Source: Melitaea cinxia
Taxonomy: Eukaryota > Arthropoda > Insecta > Lepidoptera > Nymphalidae
Length of the DNA stretch: 64,000 bases
Direction of reading: 5' to 3'
NCBI RefSeq assembly: GCF_905220565.1
Contig: NC_059402.1
Location: forward strand, 11,037,501 to 11,101,500
The position numbers and the translations under genes were made by a program. The notes under the pieces are model-generated. The model saw only the letters and a list, made by a program, of their open reading frames with translations, had not been told where the DNA came from and ran no database searches. Within the stretch, counting starts at the first letter, position 1; the number at the start of each line of letters is the position of its first letter. This document shows, piece by piece, positions 46,350 through 56,829 of this stretch.

Positions 46350-47580
46350 AACACTCTGGCGTTATGGTACGTGTGCCGAGTCGGCGGCGGGAGTGGATAT
46401 TAGTGTATAAATATTTATTTCCGGTCTGGTCATTTGCCCTTCTGGATGTCTCTACCGTACCTCAAACGGCATGTTAAGCTGTCGGTCCCGGCTGTGACCT
46501 GATAGAGATCGTTACTCATAGTAGGGAATATATCCGCCAACCCGCAATGGAGTAGCGTGGGGGATTAAAGGCTGATGCATACGTAACGTGGACGGGACGG
46601 GGACGGGGTGGGGACGGGACGTGAAGAGTAAACACTGACAGGGATTTTTAATGCATACGTACCGTAACAGAAACTCGGAACTGACGTGCTAGTGTTGTGA
46701 ATCAGGCAAGATGGGTTTTTCATTTGAAGAATTGGCTTTAATTGCTATTACTTTAGACGACGAAGAAGCTACGGCCGTCAAGACGAAGAAGATTTTCTGC
46801 ACATCGTACATATCCGTAAGGAGAACTAGAAGGAGATTACACACCGAAATAATTTATAGCTATTTTATTATTATATACATGAATAAAAAAGTTCTTATAA
46901 TAATTATTGTAATTTAATTATTAATACAGTCAAATTATTATTATACAATTTTCTAAATTGTTTTCTTTCTATATTTTTATTATTTTTATTTTTCACTGTC
47001 TTAAAAATTAATTAATATCTACTAAATTAACAGTCATATTATTAAATTACAGTGATAACTTTTTTTTAAATAATAAAAACTAAATCTCTCACTTTCACTA
47101 TTTATTCATTTAAATTAATTTCATTAATAACTACAGCATTTCTCCCATACGTGGATAAATAAGTTTACCTACAATAAATAATTTTTATATTTAGTGTCTA
47201 AATATTTTGCGTTTGAAAAATTATATAAAGCTGTTATAATATGGTCGTACACACTCAATTACTTTTTCGTCGTTTATTTTCGATTTCGATAAATACTTCC
47301 CTATTTCTCTTCCCGGAGCGAACAGAGCGACTGTGTTAACGCAACGGAATCACGGACGGGACGGGGCACGTGCGGGACGTTTCACGTTCCCGTCCCGTCC
47401 GTACATCCATTACGTATGCACATTCCTTTACATTTTGTATGAAACGATATTTCTGAAACTTCTCGTCCCGTCCCGTCCGGGCAAAAACACGTTACGTATG
47501 TATCGGCCTTAAGCTTTGATCGTTCTCTTACATCGGGAAAGAGGCCTATTCTCAGCAGTGGAATATTACAGCCTGAAGCT
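46350..47580 (+). mobile_element. SINE family A split by a Harbinger-type element
   Basis: The left part 46350-46568 (CGGTCCCGGCTGTGACCTGA, TCATAGTAGGGAATATATCC, then GGGGATTAA) and right part 47510-47580 (TAAGCTTTGATCG, GAGGCCTATTCTCAGCAGTG) join into one SINE when the 941-bp insert is left out. The copy at 9328 reads straight through this point. Confidence 0.85.
46569..47509 (+). mobile_element. PIF/Harbinger-type non-autonomous DNA transposon, 941 bp
   Basis: Terminal inverted repeats AGGCTGATGCATACGTAACG and, from the right end, AGGCCGATACATACGTAACG, with 3-bp TAA target duplications (46566-46568, 47510-47512) as in PIF/Harbinger. Subterminal GGACGGGACGGGG repeats are inverted at both ends. 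A 68-codon frame at 46711-46917 starts MGFSFEELALIAITLDDEEA, the style of a transposase N-terminus, then breaks down; the DDE domain is missing. Confidence 0.8.
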
Positions 47581-47923
47581 TAGTCATGTATTGGTATATG
47601 TTTTGTAAGGCAGTAAGCCCTCCATATTCGGTATTTTTTTATTCCATTGGGATTTTACATTCCTAAATGTTATCGTTCACTAAGATCCGTGGAGTTCGAT
47701 TAGTTAGATAAGTGTTAAGATATTTAAGTTATTGGTTAGAGTAGTCAACACAAATTTTACTTATTTTACTACCTGTATTATATAATAATGTAAACAATGT
47801 TTTTTGATAATTAAATGTCCGTATGATTTGTCGTTTTTAATACATAAATAAAAAATATCAAAATAAAAAATGTCGTTTTCGAAACATTACAAGTTAGTCT
47901 TATTTCTTGGTCATATATTTTCT

Positions 47924-48778
47924 CGTGTATAGTTCGCGTCATGTAAAAAGAACGCTGGCCTTGAAGCTGCGCAGAAGCGATTTGTCGGTCTATTTGGAGG
48001 TATGGGGTAGGGGACGGGAGTGTTTATCACGTGTCGCATGCTTGCCGGTGTGCTATTGGTTGGACAGTTCGATGTCGACTCAAAATACTATCGCACACAA
48101 AAGTTTTAAATTACGAAATAGTTTTACATAGAGAAGTGAGAAAAATTATTTATAATATATAATTCGCGCCATTTAAAAAGAACGCTGGTTGTCAAAACGC
48201 GCAAAGGTGATTTACAGTACGAAAAAGTTTTTTCCAGAGTGTTGCCAACTCTGGAAAAAACTTTTTCGTACTATCCATTTTTTGGAACAGTCTTATTTGG
48301 TAAACAAACCACTGTCAATCATAATTCACGTTTTTTCCGCATTTATCACTCACTTTCACAACACATTAGCATACGGACACTTGTAAAACTCCATTTACTA
48401 TTTATTTCACTAAAAAACAAATATCAATTTATCATTTTAAACACATAAAATTTATTAAGATAAGAATATCGAGAGTACAGATAATTAATATTTTTGAATA
48501 CGACATTTCAATAACTAAAAAATTTGTTATTGCTTTTGTTTAAAAAAAATTGTAATTTTGTAAAGTGATAATTATTATACTTATTTAGTCCGAATTATTC
48601 GCACTGTTATTTCTAGTAATTTTTAATGTACCTACCAATAACCATTATACGAAGCCGCGAGCGAAAGCCTAATTAAAAAATAAAACAGTAGTACTTTTGT
48701 GCGCGAGTATACCCATGCGCAAACGCACCCCCTCCAGTTTCTTTCAGCGTTCTTTTTACATGACGCGAACTATACACG
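47924..48778. mobile_element. TIR element, 855 bp, perfect 34-bp ends
   Basis: 47924-47957 and 48745-48778 are perfect inverted repeats starting CGTGTATAGTTCGCGTCATG. A third, diverged direct copy of the end (TTCGCGCCATTTAAAAAGAA) is at about 48161. There is no transposase; the open frames inside are short and in unrelated phases. The target duplication is unclear, so the superfamily is not given. Confidence 0.8.
48216..48272. repeat. Perfect hairpin, 25-nt arms, 7-nt loop
   Basis: 48216-48240 and 48248-48272 are exact reverse complements (AGTACGAAAAAGTTTTTTCC...) around GTTGCCA. It lies inside the TIR element. The stem is long enough to be pre-miRNA-like, but it may equally be a structural part of the element. 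Confidence 0.9.
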
Positions 48779-50575
48779 TTTTACTTGTTTTGATAATAAT
48801 ACTATCATCCTAACCCCACTTCGCATGGGTAAATAATAATAATGATCTTTGCGATAGCTAGGATTGCAGGGCGGGGATAATCTCATCTTTCTATAAGTAT
48901 TATAATGCTCTGTGATTTCATCCAGCGAGTCTCATCATCGGCGTGAGCGGCTGGTGACCCGGTAGGTGGTGTTGCTATCAGTATGTAACCAATTAAATTT
49001 GGTAGCTGTTTTCCGGGTAGGACAACGTTCGCTAGTATAAATAGTTTATTTTCTATATTAAAAAAAAATACGCAGAAAACAAACACATTGAGTAAAAATA
49101 TAACCTGCATGTAAGATTAGAAGGTGTTGGTTGAAAATTTATATCATAAGGATGCATAAAATAGGGCGTTTTCAGAAAAATCCATCTAAGAAAGTGGCCT
49201 GTTAGTCGTTTGACGGAAATATTTGGAAGGGTAAGCAACCTAATGAAGTATTATATCTACACTAAGTCTCATCTCCAAGTCGTTAATTCGTTAAATTTTC
49301 CAAATATCTCTTGTAAAACAAAAATGAAATGTCATGCAAAATGTGGCAGCAGCTTACAGTTTATTAATAACAAACAAAAAAGGGAACTCTTCCTCTTTAT
49401 AGTACTCTTTTCAAAACTATTTTTACACAGAATTATAAAATCGTGCGTCAACTATTATTGAGATTGATTGGTTACTTGATAATAACTGATGACGAAAATG
49501 AAATTACGTATTTCAAAGAGATTTTTACACTTATTTTATTATATTGACAATTTATTTCTTAACATTTTTGAATATCATATCAAAAATTGACCGTTCCAGC
49601 GGGGATCGAACCTGCGTCTCTCTCCTGGCGCTCTAGCCAATTAATAATAAAATAAATAAAATATATAATAAAGCTATGCTAATATAAAATAAAGCTATGG
49701 AACGATGTACCCGTTAGATCGAAATTTTTGATATGATGATTTTATTTTCGGTTTAAGCGAAATGTGGCGACGTCTATAGTGAGTTCTTTACAGAAACCCG
49801 TAACTATTCAAAGTTTCATATTACAATGAAAATCTTTTCATATTATAATTAAATTTATTTCTATTTTAGTACATATTTGTATAGATTTAGCTACATACCT
49901 ATACACAGTTATACAAATTTGTGTAAAGAAACGGATTTTGCGTCGCTGTAGTAACAAAAGTGAGGCACAGGGGTCAGGTAATAATATTGTTATATAATGA
50001 TTGGTCCGCCACACTTCGGACCAAAATTGTCATTACTACTTGTTGGTGCTGGGACGCCTAAATCTTTGGTATTAATTAGTACCGCGATTAAAAGCAATTA
50101 TTTTACTGACTTACGATGAAATGGCTATCAACAATACTAATAGCGTTTGTATTTAAATTGATTTTGATATAGATGAACCATTTATTTACGAATAACCTAA
50201 CACAATTTTTTAAGCTTCCCGCGTTCTTTAAAACCCAATAATTTTCATCTCTTAACAAAATAAAAATATTTAAAAATTTGAAATTATTTCTTCTAATTTT
50301 TTTTTGTATTTATTTATTATTATTTATTATTTTGTTGTTGCTATTCTTTATATATCAGGAATATTACCTATACTTTTATGACATTTGGAATTTTAATATA
50401 TTGGTGTTGGCAACATTTTCAATTCTATTGATGAAAATCGGAATACCTCGTTTGCTGTCTCTTAGCGGTTTATTAATAGTTAATCAAAATTAAAGTTGTC
50501 CATAATAGAAACACACTAATCTCATTTTTTAAATTCTTCAGTTTTTAAAAATTGCAACTGTGGATAGAATACACA
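48779..50575. other. Intergenic with a tRNA-like TIR element
   Basis: 49572-49740 (minus) has inverted ends (ATATCATATCAAAAATTG / GAAATTTTTGATATGATGAT) and, read on minus, an A box TTGGCTAGAGCGCC and B box GCAGGTTCGATCCCCGC, interrupted by an A+T-rich insert. An open frame at 50278-50493 is hydrophobic and F/L/I-rich, probably chance. Possible 5' UTR of loqs near 50550. Confidence 0.5.
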
Positions 50576-50577
50576 AA

Positions 50578-50580
50578 ATG
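50578..50580 (+). other. loqs: Possible first coding codon of loqs
   Basis: An ATG sits directly against a very strong donor (GTAAGT at 50581). If this is a spliced leader exon, translation would start here and continue phase 0 into the exon at 51470, adding one Met. The 51470 ATG works by itself if it is not. Confidence 0.4.
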
Positions 50581-51245
50581 GTAAGTTAACTTATTCCGGC
50601 TCTAAAAGTCATTTTTAACTTTTATTTTTTATTTTTGTCGTAAGTAAAAATACAACTACAAGGAAAAATATTTACGTAATTTCTTTATTTCACTATTAAT
50701 AATTTATTTTTTAGTTGTGATGCCGGCATGTCTGAAGGCTGTAGCCATTTTGAGATACCGTAATCTTAATGGCCGAGCGTGCCATGTCATAACTCTAATC
50801 ACATGTTAACTTTTTTATTTTATTATTTTCATACTAACGTTCTAATAAAATAGGCAATATTTACTATACAAAGATATCTGATATTTATAAATAAATATAA
50901 CATGATGATAATCTACCGTAGATGTATACGTGCGGTGGATATTACAGTAGCCGGTAGTTAGCCGGTAGTTGTATATTTACTTAAGTTTTTATATACGTAA
51001 GTTTTGCTCGTTTAAATTCAAAGGTCCGCTTGCAAATTAACACAAAAATTAGAAATATTTTTCTACCTACATTAACAAAATTTATTTTATAAAAGGTTTC
51101 ATATTATAAAAGGTTATAATAATTACAAAATCAATCCAATTCATTTATAATTCTATCTAGAAAGTTGTAATAAATTACACATTTTTATTATGATAAAAAT
51201 TTTCAATACATATTTAATATCGTGATATTAATTAAAAATAAATAA

Positions 51246-51250
<5 letters not shown>

Positions 51251-51289
<39 letters not shown>
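51251..51289. repeat. (TA)n microsatellite
   Basis: A pure run of about 19 TA units in the sequence before the first long loqs exon. Confidence 0.95.
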
Positions 51290-51293
<4 letters not shown>

Positions 51294-51469
51294 TTGTCAA
51301 ATATATGTACTTGTTTAATAATTAAAAAGTTATATATTTATAATTTTAATTTTATTCATTTATATCTGAAACAATGTTCATTAAAATAAAATCGATACTT
51401 TTTTGTATATTTATTTTCTTCAGAGGCATTAAACAGCATGTAAAGAGTTTTTATATATTGTGTCATTAG

Positions 51470-54400
51470 ATGGATGGTGGTGTTGTACACCCCCACCCTG
51501 GTGTTGTCCATGGAGGTGTGCCAGGAGTTGTGCATGGTATGCCAGTCCATGGTGCAGGGCCTGATGGGGAGCATCCTCCTCATGGACCAAGACGGCGTTA
51601 TCAAAATAGACCGAAGCAAACAAATAATTTAGAGCGTCTTCCCCTTGATGAAGCTGCTAAAAGGGTAAAATTATGTTACTGTATAGAAAGTAATGAAAAA
51701 TTGTTACATATTTATTTAAAGCTACTTAATGAATTATAAATTTATAAAAATTAGAGGCATATAAAATGCTAATTTTAATGATAAACTCAAAAGTACTGGT
51801 CAGGTTTCAAAAATTCTTTAACCATGCGTTTACCATAGAAAGGCATAAATAATATTATTGTAAATTCTATACTAACAAAATATTAATCTAGTATATTTAT
51901 ATCAAGATAATAATAAATTACTTTATATCATAATCTAGGAAATGGAAGCATTACCAATGAAGACACCAGTGTCGGTTCTGCAAGAACTCTTGGCTCGAAG
52001 AGGAACTGTCCCTAAATATGAGCTGGTACAGATTGAGGGAATGATCCATGAGCCTACCTTCCGTTACCGTGTGACTGTTGCAGATTTGATTGGTAAGCAT
52101 TGAACAATATTAATAAATAAAAATAATAATATTGCTGGTGTCAAAAAAACAAACCCAATTTTTGTAGTCCAAAAAAGAAATGCAAATAAGAAATAAATTT
52201 TTCTATTATTAGTTGACTTTACCAAAATTTTGTTTTAAACTTTGTGAACTATTTATTATAATTCAGAAATATTGTTAAATTTGCAAATTTCTCAAGTAGC
52301 AGAAAATTTTTCAAACATACTCCACATACTTTTAATACACAAGCTTCTTATAATACTAATTAGTTTTATTAAATCATTATGACAGCAATGGGCACAGGAA
52401 GATCAAAGAAAGAAGCTAAACATTCAGCGGCCAAAGCTTTGTTGGACAAGTTAACTGGTGCCACACCAGCTGATCAGTCAACAAATGGAAATGTCCCTGA
52501 AACGTTAGTCCTATTAATTATTATAAACATTTTTATGAAATTTAGTGTAGTATTGATAAACAAATGAGACATAAAAGAACAAGATTTACTTTGTGATTTA
52601 TCAATGAGATTATACTACCCTCAATTTCATTCTAAAAAAATTTTATACACCAACTCTGGGGTTTGAATATAATGTTTTAAGAAATTATTATCTTTTCAAG
52701 AGAAATGGCTAAAGCAGTTTCATGAGTGAAAGATTAAAAAAAAAAAAAAAAAAAACAAATTAATATTTAATTTTTATGTCTATTTTATTTACTTTTATTT
52801 TGCTTGATCTTGTAAATTAATTTTTCTCCATACCTTCATAATATTTAAATTTTCAGTGGAACAGTTGTTTCATCATTTGAAGATAAATTGATGGGCAACC
52901 CAGTGGGATGGCTGCAGGAGCTTTGTATGTCTCGGTTCTGGCCTCCACCCTCATACCATGCGGAGAATGATGACAACGTTTCTAGACGTAGGTAGTTTTC
53001 TTGTACTGTACCAAACATTTATTGTTTGCAAATATCACTAGATATGTCTTTGTCTTCTCTTATGATAGATCCTGGTCATATATGAAAACTGGACTGTCTA
53101 GTTCTATACTTTAAAACTTCTCAAATATTCTTATCTTCATCATCTTATATCATCATTAAGACCTATTATCATTCTTTTTAAATTTCTTATAAACATAATT
53201 CACTTATTAAGAATGGTATATATGTATAAATACAAATATTACACCCAGACTCAGGCGGGAATTGAACCCACGACCTGCAGTGCAGAAAGCCTGGCCACTA
53301 CAAACTGCACTATCAGGCTAGTCAAATGAATAATATATTGAATGGAAAAAAAGTTAGTATTCTGAGTTCTGCTATGTTCCAGGAGGTCTAACTCTAAAAT
53401 TTTATACATTGATTATTTATTGAACTTTAATACAGTAGAATAGGTGTGTCTGTTTATTGGAAAATTCACTGTAGTAGTTTGATCAAAGTAGTTTTTTCGT
53501 CCAGGTTTGCCTCATGAGCGTCAGTTTACAATTGTCTGTACTCTGCTAAAACGACGTGAAGTAGGAACTGGAAAATCTAAGAAATTAGCCAAACGCCAGG
53601 CAGCTTATAAAATGTGGCAAGCGTTACAAGATAACCCACTGGAAGCATTCCAGCCTGAGGAAGAGGTAATACAATATTTTATAACTTGGAAAAATGTACA
53701 AAAATAACTCATATAGACAATTTTTTCCATTCTCATCTATAAAAACTCCCATTCTATATTTTTCTTTTTTATTTCCAGAATCTGCATATTATGAAAAGAT
53801 TAAATATGAAAATATTTTGTTTCAACAGCAGATTTCTGCTTTAGTGTAGTAAAATTTCAAAGTATGTTTTATATCATTATGTAGTTATTAACATTTGAAT
53901 TATTTTTTACTCATTTCATAATGTCAAGAAATATACAGTGTGTTAGGTGGTTCTTGTGGCATTCTCCTGAAAGACGATAGCACTTGGCCAGGTGTTTTAC
54001 TATCTTTCGGTCGGCTCTAATGCTCCTGCTTCGTAGAGCAAATGGTCATCGGACAGAAGAGTCACAAAATTTATAAATATTTGGTATTGATAATCGTGTT
54101 GTGTTTTAGGGCGGTGTCGCGGCCCGCTATGCCGACCTGAAAGATAGTAAAATCTCTACACTCACTACCAGTCACAGCCACAAGGTGTCGCAGTTTCACA
54201 AACACCTCAAACAGTCTGTCGGCCCTAACCTGGCCAAGTTGCAGGTATGATTTATATTTTTTCGCATGGTGGATGTGTCAAAGTCAGTAAATTGCATGCC
54301 AGTTACATACACACGTAGTTTGTTTGTTCAATGTTTTGAATAGTTTATAAATGTTTTTTTTTTTTATAATTACCATATATTATTTTATATTAAAAAGAGA

Positions 54401-54660
54401 CTTTCTGCTAGGTGACTCCGCTCAACAACAAGGACTTTAACTTCGTTCAATTTCTGCAAGAGATAGCTTCGGAGCAGTCATTTGAGGTGACATATGTTGA
54501 TATTGAAGAAAAATCGATGACCGGTCGCTGTCAATGCCTGGTGCAATTGTCTACATTGCCTGTTGCAGTATGCCATGGTTCAGGGCTAACGAGCAAGGAT
54601 GCTCAGTCATCAGCGGCTCAAAATGCCCTGGAGTATCTGAAAATAATGACCAAAAAGTGA
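51470..54660 (+). CDS. loqs: Loquacious (TARBP2 family), dsRNA-binding Dicer partner, 380 aa
   Basis: Seven exons splice in phase: 51470-51664, 51939-52092, 52386-52503, 52857-52987, 53505-53665, 54110-54244, 54412-54660. The N-terminus is a His/Gly/Pro-rich tail. Domain 1 (about 72-139) has KTPVSVLQELLARRG and GTGRSKKEAKHSAAKALLDK; domain 2 (about 170-245) has NPVGWLQELC and GTGKSKKLAKRQAAYKMW; both keep the Lys-rich helix that grips dsRNA. Domain 3 (about 306-379: FVQFLQEIASE, GLTSKDAQSSAAQNALEYL) lacks these lysines and in this family binds Dicer instead. Loqs works in the cytoplasm with Dicer-1 in miRNA maturation and, in some isoforms, with Dicer-2 in siRNA production. Three-domain order separates it from R2D2, which has two. 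Convergent with HFM1. Confidence 0.95.
53225..53330 (-). mobile_element. tRNA-derived SINE in a loqs intron
   Basis: On minus it reads TAGTGCAGTTTGTAGTGG (A box) and GTGGGTTCAATTCCCGCC (B box), then CTGAGTCTGGGTGT. Too altered in the stems to be a working tRNA; typical of a SINE head. Confidence 0.6.
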
Positions 54661-56829
54661 AACATCTCTTCTTGCGGCATCAATTATTCTCGCCTAGTGT
54701 CGACCTATGCATTATGATCAATATAAAATATATGGCCACTTAAAGTTTATTCTATTGATTTAAAATGAAATATTAGTCAGCATAGAAAGCCACATAAGGT
54801 CCATGGTTGGTGTCGCCAGGTTTAGAGTGTATATGAATGTTTATAACCACAAACCATATGAGTATGGCCATAATGCCTTAGTGCAAGTAGCACTTCGGGC
54901 TATGCTATATAGCTGGCATATTTGCAGTATATCAATTATTATTTATATTATGGGGATAAAAATGTTGATGCAGTATTGGTCGTATGGGTATCATAAAAGT
55001 TATAAATCTCCTTTTAACAAAAATTAAACAATATATTATTAGGGTTCATGGGATAGGGGGTAGGTGGGTTTCAAATTATTATAAATCTTAGAATTTATTT
55101 AAGTATTTTACTAAATGTTTTCACGCAAAAGAGATTCATTGCTTCTATACCTTGTCATTCATTTAAAAATATGACGATGATGAATTTTTTCTCTCTAATC
55201 ATTTTTTACACGGTGAAAGCAAAAGTTGTAAAAATATAAAAAAACACAATTTAAATAAAAGAAACTTAAAAATGTTGTGACTTTGTATGATTTGTAAGGT
55301 CACTTACCTGTTAAGTTAATTTTACATCTTTTTAGGAATTTAAAATAGGATATGATGAAGTTTTACTCTCTTATTGTATTTAGCCAACCAATATACATCT
55401 AATTTTTTAAGCATTTGCGTGTAACTTCTTATACTCATATTTTGTAGTAATATGGGTTTAATAGTAAATACTTATTTTAATACTATATTTTTTAATGTCC
55501 GTGAATACTTAAATTTCCTAATACAAAATGAAGTATTTTATAGCAAGAACATTTTGTTCTGTTACTGCAAATATGCGAGAGTAAATAGCATAGCCCGTAA
55601 ATATAAAGAAACAAAGTATGGAGTGGTCATATAATAAATACAAGCTATACTTTGCATAGAATTAGTGTAATTTTCCCAGCGTGGAAATTACTCAATAATT
55701 AAAAAAATGTAAAAAAAAAATATAAAAAATATATGAAAAATCTATAAAAAAAGTGTGGACTATGAATTTCCAGTTTAATATTCAGCATTATTTAGGCATA
55801 ATTTTGCATATATTAAAATAAACTCATTATTACTACTTACCCAAAATATTAGCTTTTAAATGTATCATTATTATAAAAGAAGAGGAAATCATGGTGTTTT
55901 AGTTGATCGTCAAAATAATTTAAATACCATTTTTTTCTTAGTCCCCTGTGTTAAAGGATTTTCTAACATGCTGAGCATTAAACGGAAAATATTCTCAGCT
56001 GATATTGTCTTGTTGACGAACTGCCCGACCTTTGCTTTGTAATTTGCTTCAAAGTCGCCACTAAATTTACAAAGTGCAAGGGTTGGAACTTGCAGGTGAC
56101 TTACGGATAATCGGGAGAGGCAGGATTGCGTAATTGTTTTTTTTTTTTTTTCAATATTACCAGTGAACGTATAGGTTTTCTTTTTTAAACATGATGGAAA
56201 ACTTTGCAGGGAAGCTGAGAACTAGGTGTTAGAGTGAATAATATCACTGGAATTAATGGTTGCGATGTTAGGATCCCTTGCCTGTGAAAATGGGCATTAT
56301 TTTAATGCAAAGTATAGAGGTTGTAACTATTTCTACTGGTACAGGATCGTCGCCTAACCGGTTATCGGTAAAGACGAGGATTCTGCACTCACCCAGTTTC
56401 TTTTAAATTGAATGGTGTGAGTTCAGCCTGCCCTATTCAACATCGCACTGTTCAAATTAGAAAAGACTAATTGGAGTAAAGGAATGGAGTTCTGTTCAAC
56501 CAAGACCAACTAAATAAAATTATGATGTCACATCATCGAGACATAAAAGCTCACTTGTTATACTTTTATGTTTAGTCAGTCTTGGTTTTACTTTAATCAT
56601 AATAATAATTATATAGTAAATGTCACTAGTAAAAGTCGAAATTTTCCTCGTCTTAGCTGTTATGTAGTCACTTAATTAAAATATGAAGTAATAATATTTA
56701 TTTGCTACGCGTCTTTTCTGCTCTAACAAAAATAAAGTTTGGTATTGCTTATTAATGCTTTTTATTTAAATCCTACTTTACATAATACTCGAACAAAATT
56801 ATTGTTGTCTTAATGCACAAATTACAATT
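54661..56829. other. 3' region between convergent loqs and HFM1
   Basis: It holds the 3' UTR of loqs; candidate AATAAA signals are at about 55253, 55632 and 55818. TTTATT at 56761-56766 is a well-placed poly(A) signal for HFM1 on minus, 64 nt past its stop. Open frames at 54803, 55452 and 55860 show no family signature. Confidence 0.5.

Noticed and set aside
46711..46917. 68-residue plus frame as a host gene
   Set aside because: It lies inside the Harbinger-type element and resembles a truncated transposase start.
50278..50493. Hydrophobic 71-residue plus frame, possible membrane peptide
   Set aside because: Composition is F/L/I/Y from A+T-rich DNA, with no start context or relatives; may overlap the loqs 5' region.
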